A DNA stretch of 16,735 bases from Candidatus Hydrogenedentota bacterium (lineage in GTDB: Bacteria > Hydrogenedentota > Hydrogenedentia > Hydrogenedentales > CAITNO01). The stretch is from NCBI GenBank assembly GCA_007118765.1, contig SKQZ01000387.1, forward strand, positions 1 through 16,735, given 5' to 3'. Below the pieces are notes generated by a model that saw only the letters and a list, made by a program, of their open reading frames with translations, was not told the origin of the DNA and ran no database searches. Made by a program: the position numbers and the translations under genes. Of the stretch, positions 15,138 through 16,735 are shown in pieces (position 1 is the stretch's first letter; each line of letters opens with the position of its first letter).

Positions 15138-15935
15138 TTATTCCGACCCATCTTCACCACGCAACCGCAGCACCGCCTTATAAGGCAGGTGGTCGGAGGC
15201 AATGCGTGTGGCTTCATTGTGAATGATGGTGGCCGACAACGTCTCAAAGGCGTCGCAAACCAATATGTAATCAATGCGACGAGTCGGGGCATCCACCGGA
15301 ACAGTGCCACGGGTATCGTCCGTCTGCTTTTCGATGGTATCCTGCAGACGCGCCAGTAACCGCTGCATACCCGGCGCAGTGGCGTTCTCGTTGATATCGC
15401 CCGCAAGAATTATGGGATTATCCCCGAGCTCGCGAACAATGGCCTCGGCCTGTGCAAGCCGCTCCTGACCGTTCAAACCCAAATGCGTATTCATCACATC
15501 AACGGTCTTGCCGCCCCATTCAACCGTCACAATGAGGCAACCACGCGGTTCGGCGTTCGTCGGATTGGGCAGGGCCACGTTGCGCGTGGCCGTTATGGGC
15601 AACGCGGTAAGTGTCGCGTTTCCATAATCACCGCCCGAAAACTGGTAGTTGGGCTCAAAGGTCGCCACCATTCCGAGCTTTTCGGCCAACACCTCCGGCA
15701 TGTCCACATGGTTGGTGCGCGGCAGATCACGGTCCACCTCCTGCAAACACACAATGTCAGGTTCAAGTTGTCGTATGACCTCCGCGATACGCTCCAGATC
15801 AACGATGTCATCCATGCCCCGTCCGTGGCGGATATTGTAGGTGACAACAACCAGAGATTCCGCTGACGCTGTCAGTGCGGCACAACACACCAACAACGCC
15901 AACATCAGTATCGTATGCCGCTTAAATCCGGTCAT
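15138..15935 (-). CDS. Secreted endonuclease/exonuclease/phosphatase-fold metal-dependent hydrolase
   Basis: The ATG at 15935 has AAGGTG about 8 bases upstream. The 265-residue protein begins with a Sec signal peptide (1-25, LMLALLVCCAALTASA before ESL). The rest is a complete EEP (DNase I / Mg-dependent phosphodiesterase) domain: Asn34 (TYNIRHGRG), Glu66 (CLQEVD), His151 (NTHLG), Asp180 and Asn182 (AGDIN), Asp222 (RIDYI) and the terminal Asp248-His249 (ASDHLP). All catalytic residues are present. Being exported, it may act on extracellular nucleic acid, phospholipid or phosphate esters; the fold alone does not decide. It lies downstream of the lipoprotein gene, separated by a terminator hairpin, and 98 bp upstream of the Cys/His-rich frame. 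Confidence 0.9.
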   Translation of the reverse strand: MTGFKRHTILMLALLVCCAALTASAESLVVVTYNIRHGRGMDDIVDLERIAEVIRQLEPDIVCLQEVDRDLPRTNHVDMPEVLAEKLGMVATFEPNYQFSGGDYGNATLTALPITATRNVALPNPTNAEPRGCLIVTVEWGGKTVDVMNTHLGLNGQERLAQAEAIVRELGDNPIILAGDINENATAPGMQRLLARLQDTIEKQTDDTRGTVPVDAPTRRIDYILVCDAFETLSATIIHNEATRIASDHLPYKAVLRLRGEDGSE

Positions 15936-15963
15936 GATTCAGCACCTTGCATTTGCAACCCAT

Positions 15964-16005
15964 CAAACCAAGCGGGGAGGCTGCGCCATCGCGCAGCCTC
16001 CCGCC
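15964..16005 (-). terminator. GC-rich hairpin, probable terminator after the NTF2-like lipoprotein gene
   Basis: Arms 15975-15986 and 15991-16002 form a perfect 12-bp stem with a 4-base loop, extended by 2 bp after a one-base bulge. It lies 22 bases after the stop codon of the minus-strand lipoprotein gene. The minus-strand tail is only moderately T-rich (CTTGGTTTGATGG), so termination may be partial and the downstream hydrolase gene may be partly co-transcribed. Confidence 0.6.
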
Positions 16006-16026
16006 AACAACTTTCCTTGGATAGGC

Positions 16027-16455
16027 TTACAGCCCGTCAATATCCAATCCGGACACGAGCCACTCGCCATCTTCCTTGGTCAAGACGACTTCCACCGCCA
16101 CGCTGCCCGCAATGCTCATGAGATCAACGGGGTATACGCTGGCCACATCATCTTCAATAACGATTTGCGCGTCATCCAGAAATACTTCCGCTTCTTCAAG
16201 GTAGCCGGCGTCCATTGCCTGTGCAATAAATCCCGCAAAGGTCTCCTTGTCAGGCGCCTGACGTGCAGAGAAGTTTTCGGAAACGGTGCTCAAGAACAAG
16301 TCCATGTCCTGTTCCACAAGCCCCTGCGCCCACGTCTCAAGCTGCATCTGCACCAATTCTTCATCGGACATCCCAGCGCCTGTTGTCGCACATCCTGCAA
16401 CAAGCGCCAACGCCAACGTGAGGGAAGCACCACTGATCCATACCATCTTGTTCAT
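16027..16455 (-). CDS. Small lipoprotein with NTF2-like (DUF4440/SnoaL-type) domain
   Basis: The ATG at 16455 is preferred over an upstream in-frame ATG at 16503: AGGAG lies 7 bases before it, and the protein then begins with a lipoprotein signal (MNKMVW, hydrophobic SLTLALALVAG, lipobox VAGC, Cys22). The mature part (about 30-142) reads like a cystatin/NTF2-like fold: a helix with LVQMQLETWAQGLVEQDMDLFLSTVSENFS, a second helix with FAGFIAQAMDAGY, then strands ending VVLTKEDGEWLVSGLDIDG, the typical last strands of DUF4440-like proteins. The total is 142 residues. Function unknown; members bind small ligands or serve as accessory domains. A hairpin terminator follows the gene. Confidence 0.8.
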   Translation of the reverse strand: MNKMVWISGASLTLALALVAGCATTGAGMSDEELVQMQLETWAQGLVEQDMDLFLSTVSENFSARQAPDKETFAGFIAQAMDAGYLEEAEVFLDDAQIVIEDDVASVYPVDLMSIAGSVAVEVVLTKEDGEWLVSGLDIDGL

Positions 16456-16525
16456 CGTCAATCTCCTGTTGTTGTAGTTGTTGTAAAAGCCCTGTTTGTG
16501 CAAGGCCTAACATCACAATACCTCT

Positions 16526-16531
16526 ACTATA
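16526..16531 (-). promoter_or_regulatory. Candidate extended -10 promoter element for the lipoprotein gene
   Basis: The minus strand reads TGC-TATAGT here, an extended -10 with one mismatch to TATAAT; no good -35 was found at 16-18 bp. Transcription would start near 16519, giving a leader of about 64 bases that contains a CAA-rich repeat just before the Shine-Dalgarno. Confidence 0.35.
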
Positions 16532-16627
16532 GCAAAAGAACACGCTTGGAAACAGCTTGCAAACAAATTGATTCATCAAGTGGGAATGAGTATCCTATAC
16601 GCGTTGTGGCGTTGGCCCGCATATTTC

Positions 16628-16645
16628 ACCCCGCCGTGGCGGGGT
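16628..16645. repeat. Short GC-rich hairpin in the right-end intergenic region
   Basis: ACCCCGC and GCGGGGT form a 7-bp perfect stem with a 4-base loop. Neither side has a T-run, so its role is unclear. A second, imperfect inverted repeat lies at about 16683-16728. No coding frame was supported in 16504-16735; frames entering from the right edge on the minus strand stop quickly. Confidence 0.35.
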
Positions 16646-16735
16646 TGCGCCTGCGAATCTTACACCATATCAGGCACTTTGCTTGCCCGCCGACTTCGAC
16701 GTGTACTAACACGCTGTCAGCCGGCGGCCTGCGCA

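Noticed and set aside
16683..16728. Imperfect inverted repeat near the right edge as a terminator or mobile-element end
   Set aside because: Pairing is broken by several mismatches and bulges, there is no T-run, and the window ends before its context can be seen.

Overview
The window looks like chromosomal DNA of a free-living, Gram-negative-type bacterium. It is moderately GC-rich by eye, and no plasmid, phage or transposase gene was recognised. The best taxonomic hints are a type IV pilin-like protein of the DUF1559-like 'GFTLIELLVVIAIIGILAAILLPAL...NHVPGGSNVLHMDGHVEF' kind, several lipoproteins or Sec-exported hydrolases, and a cytoplasmic fibronectin-III protein. As far as I recall, this mix is common in the PVC superphylum (Planctomycetes, Lentisphaerae, Verrucomicrobia) and Candidatus Hydrogenedentes. 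The assignment is an inference from protein style only.

Left part (1-3962). An S41-type protease lipoprotein on the minus strand is cut by the left edge. It faces, across a 210-bp divergent promoter region, a plus-strand pair: a membrane-anchored alpha/beta hydrolase with a very acidic tail, and a GH42-like glycoside hydrolase 25 bp downstream. The pair looks like an operon for extracytoplasmic ester and glycan breakdown.

Middle (3963-7868, plus strand). A perfect 20-bp inverted repeat followed by a T-rich tract separates this block from the pair. It holds a cytoplasmic fibronectin-III protein, a DUF559/Vsr-like nuclease with an exact beta-clamp-binding consensus (QLSLF) near its C-terminus, an exported C-terminally anchored protein that looks like two thioredoxin-like units without CxxC, and a double-GNAT acetyltransferase. 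The nuclease is the most interesting gene of the window.

Right part (7907-16455, all minus strand). In transcription order: a small NTF2-like lipoprotein, a hairpin terminator, a secreted endonuclease/exonuclease/phosphatase-fold hydrolase, a Cys/His-rich protein whose likely signal peptide is broken by an in-frame TAG, a pilin-like protein, epoxyqueuosine reductase QueG, a soluble PAS-PAS hybrid histidine kinase, and a large M28 zinc peptidase with a multi-spanning membrane domain of the ERMP1/Pff1 type. These genes do not form one pathway. Exported hydrolases are the main theme, with single housekeeping (QueG), signalling and surface (pilin) genes among them. No tRNA, rRNA or CRISPR array was recognised. 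The last 280 bases hold only a probable promoter and two hairpins.
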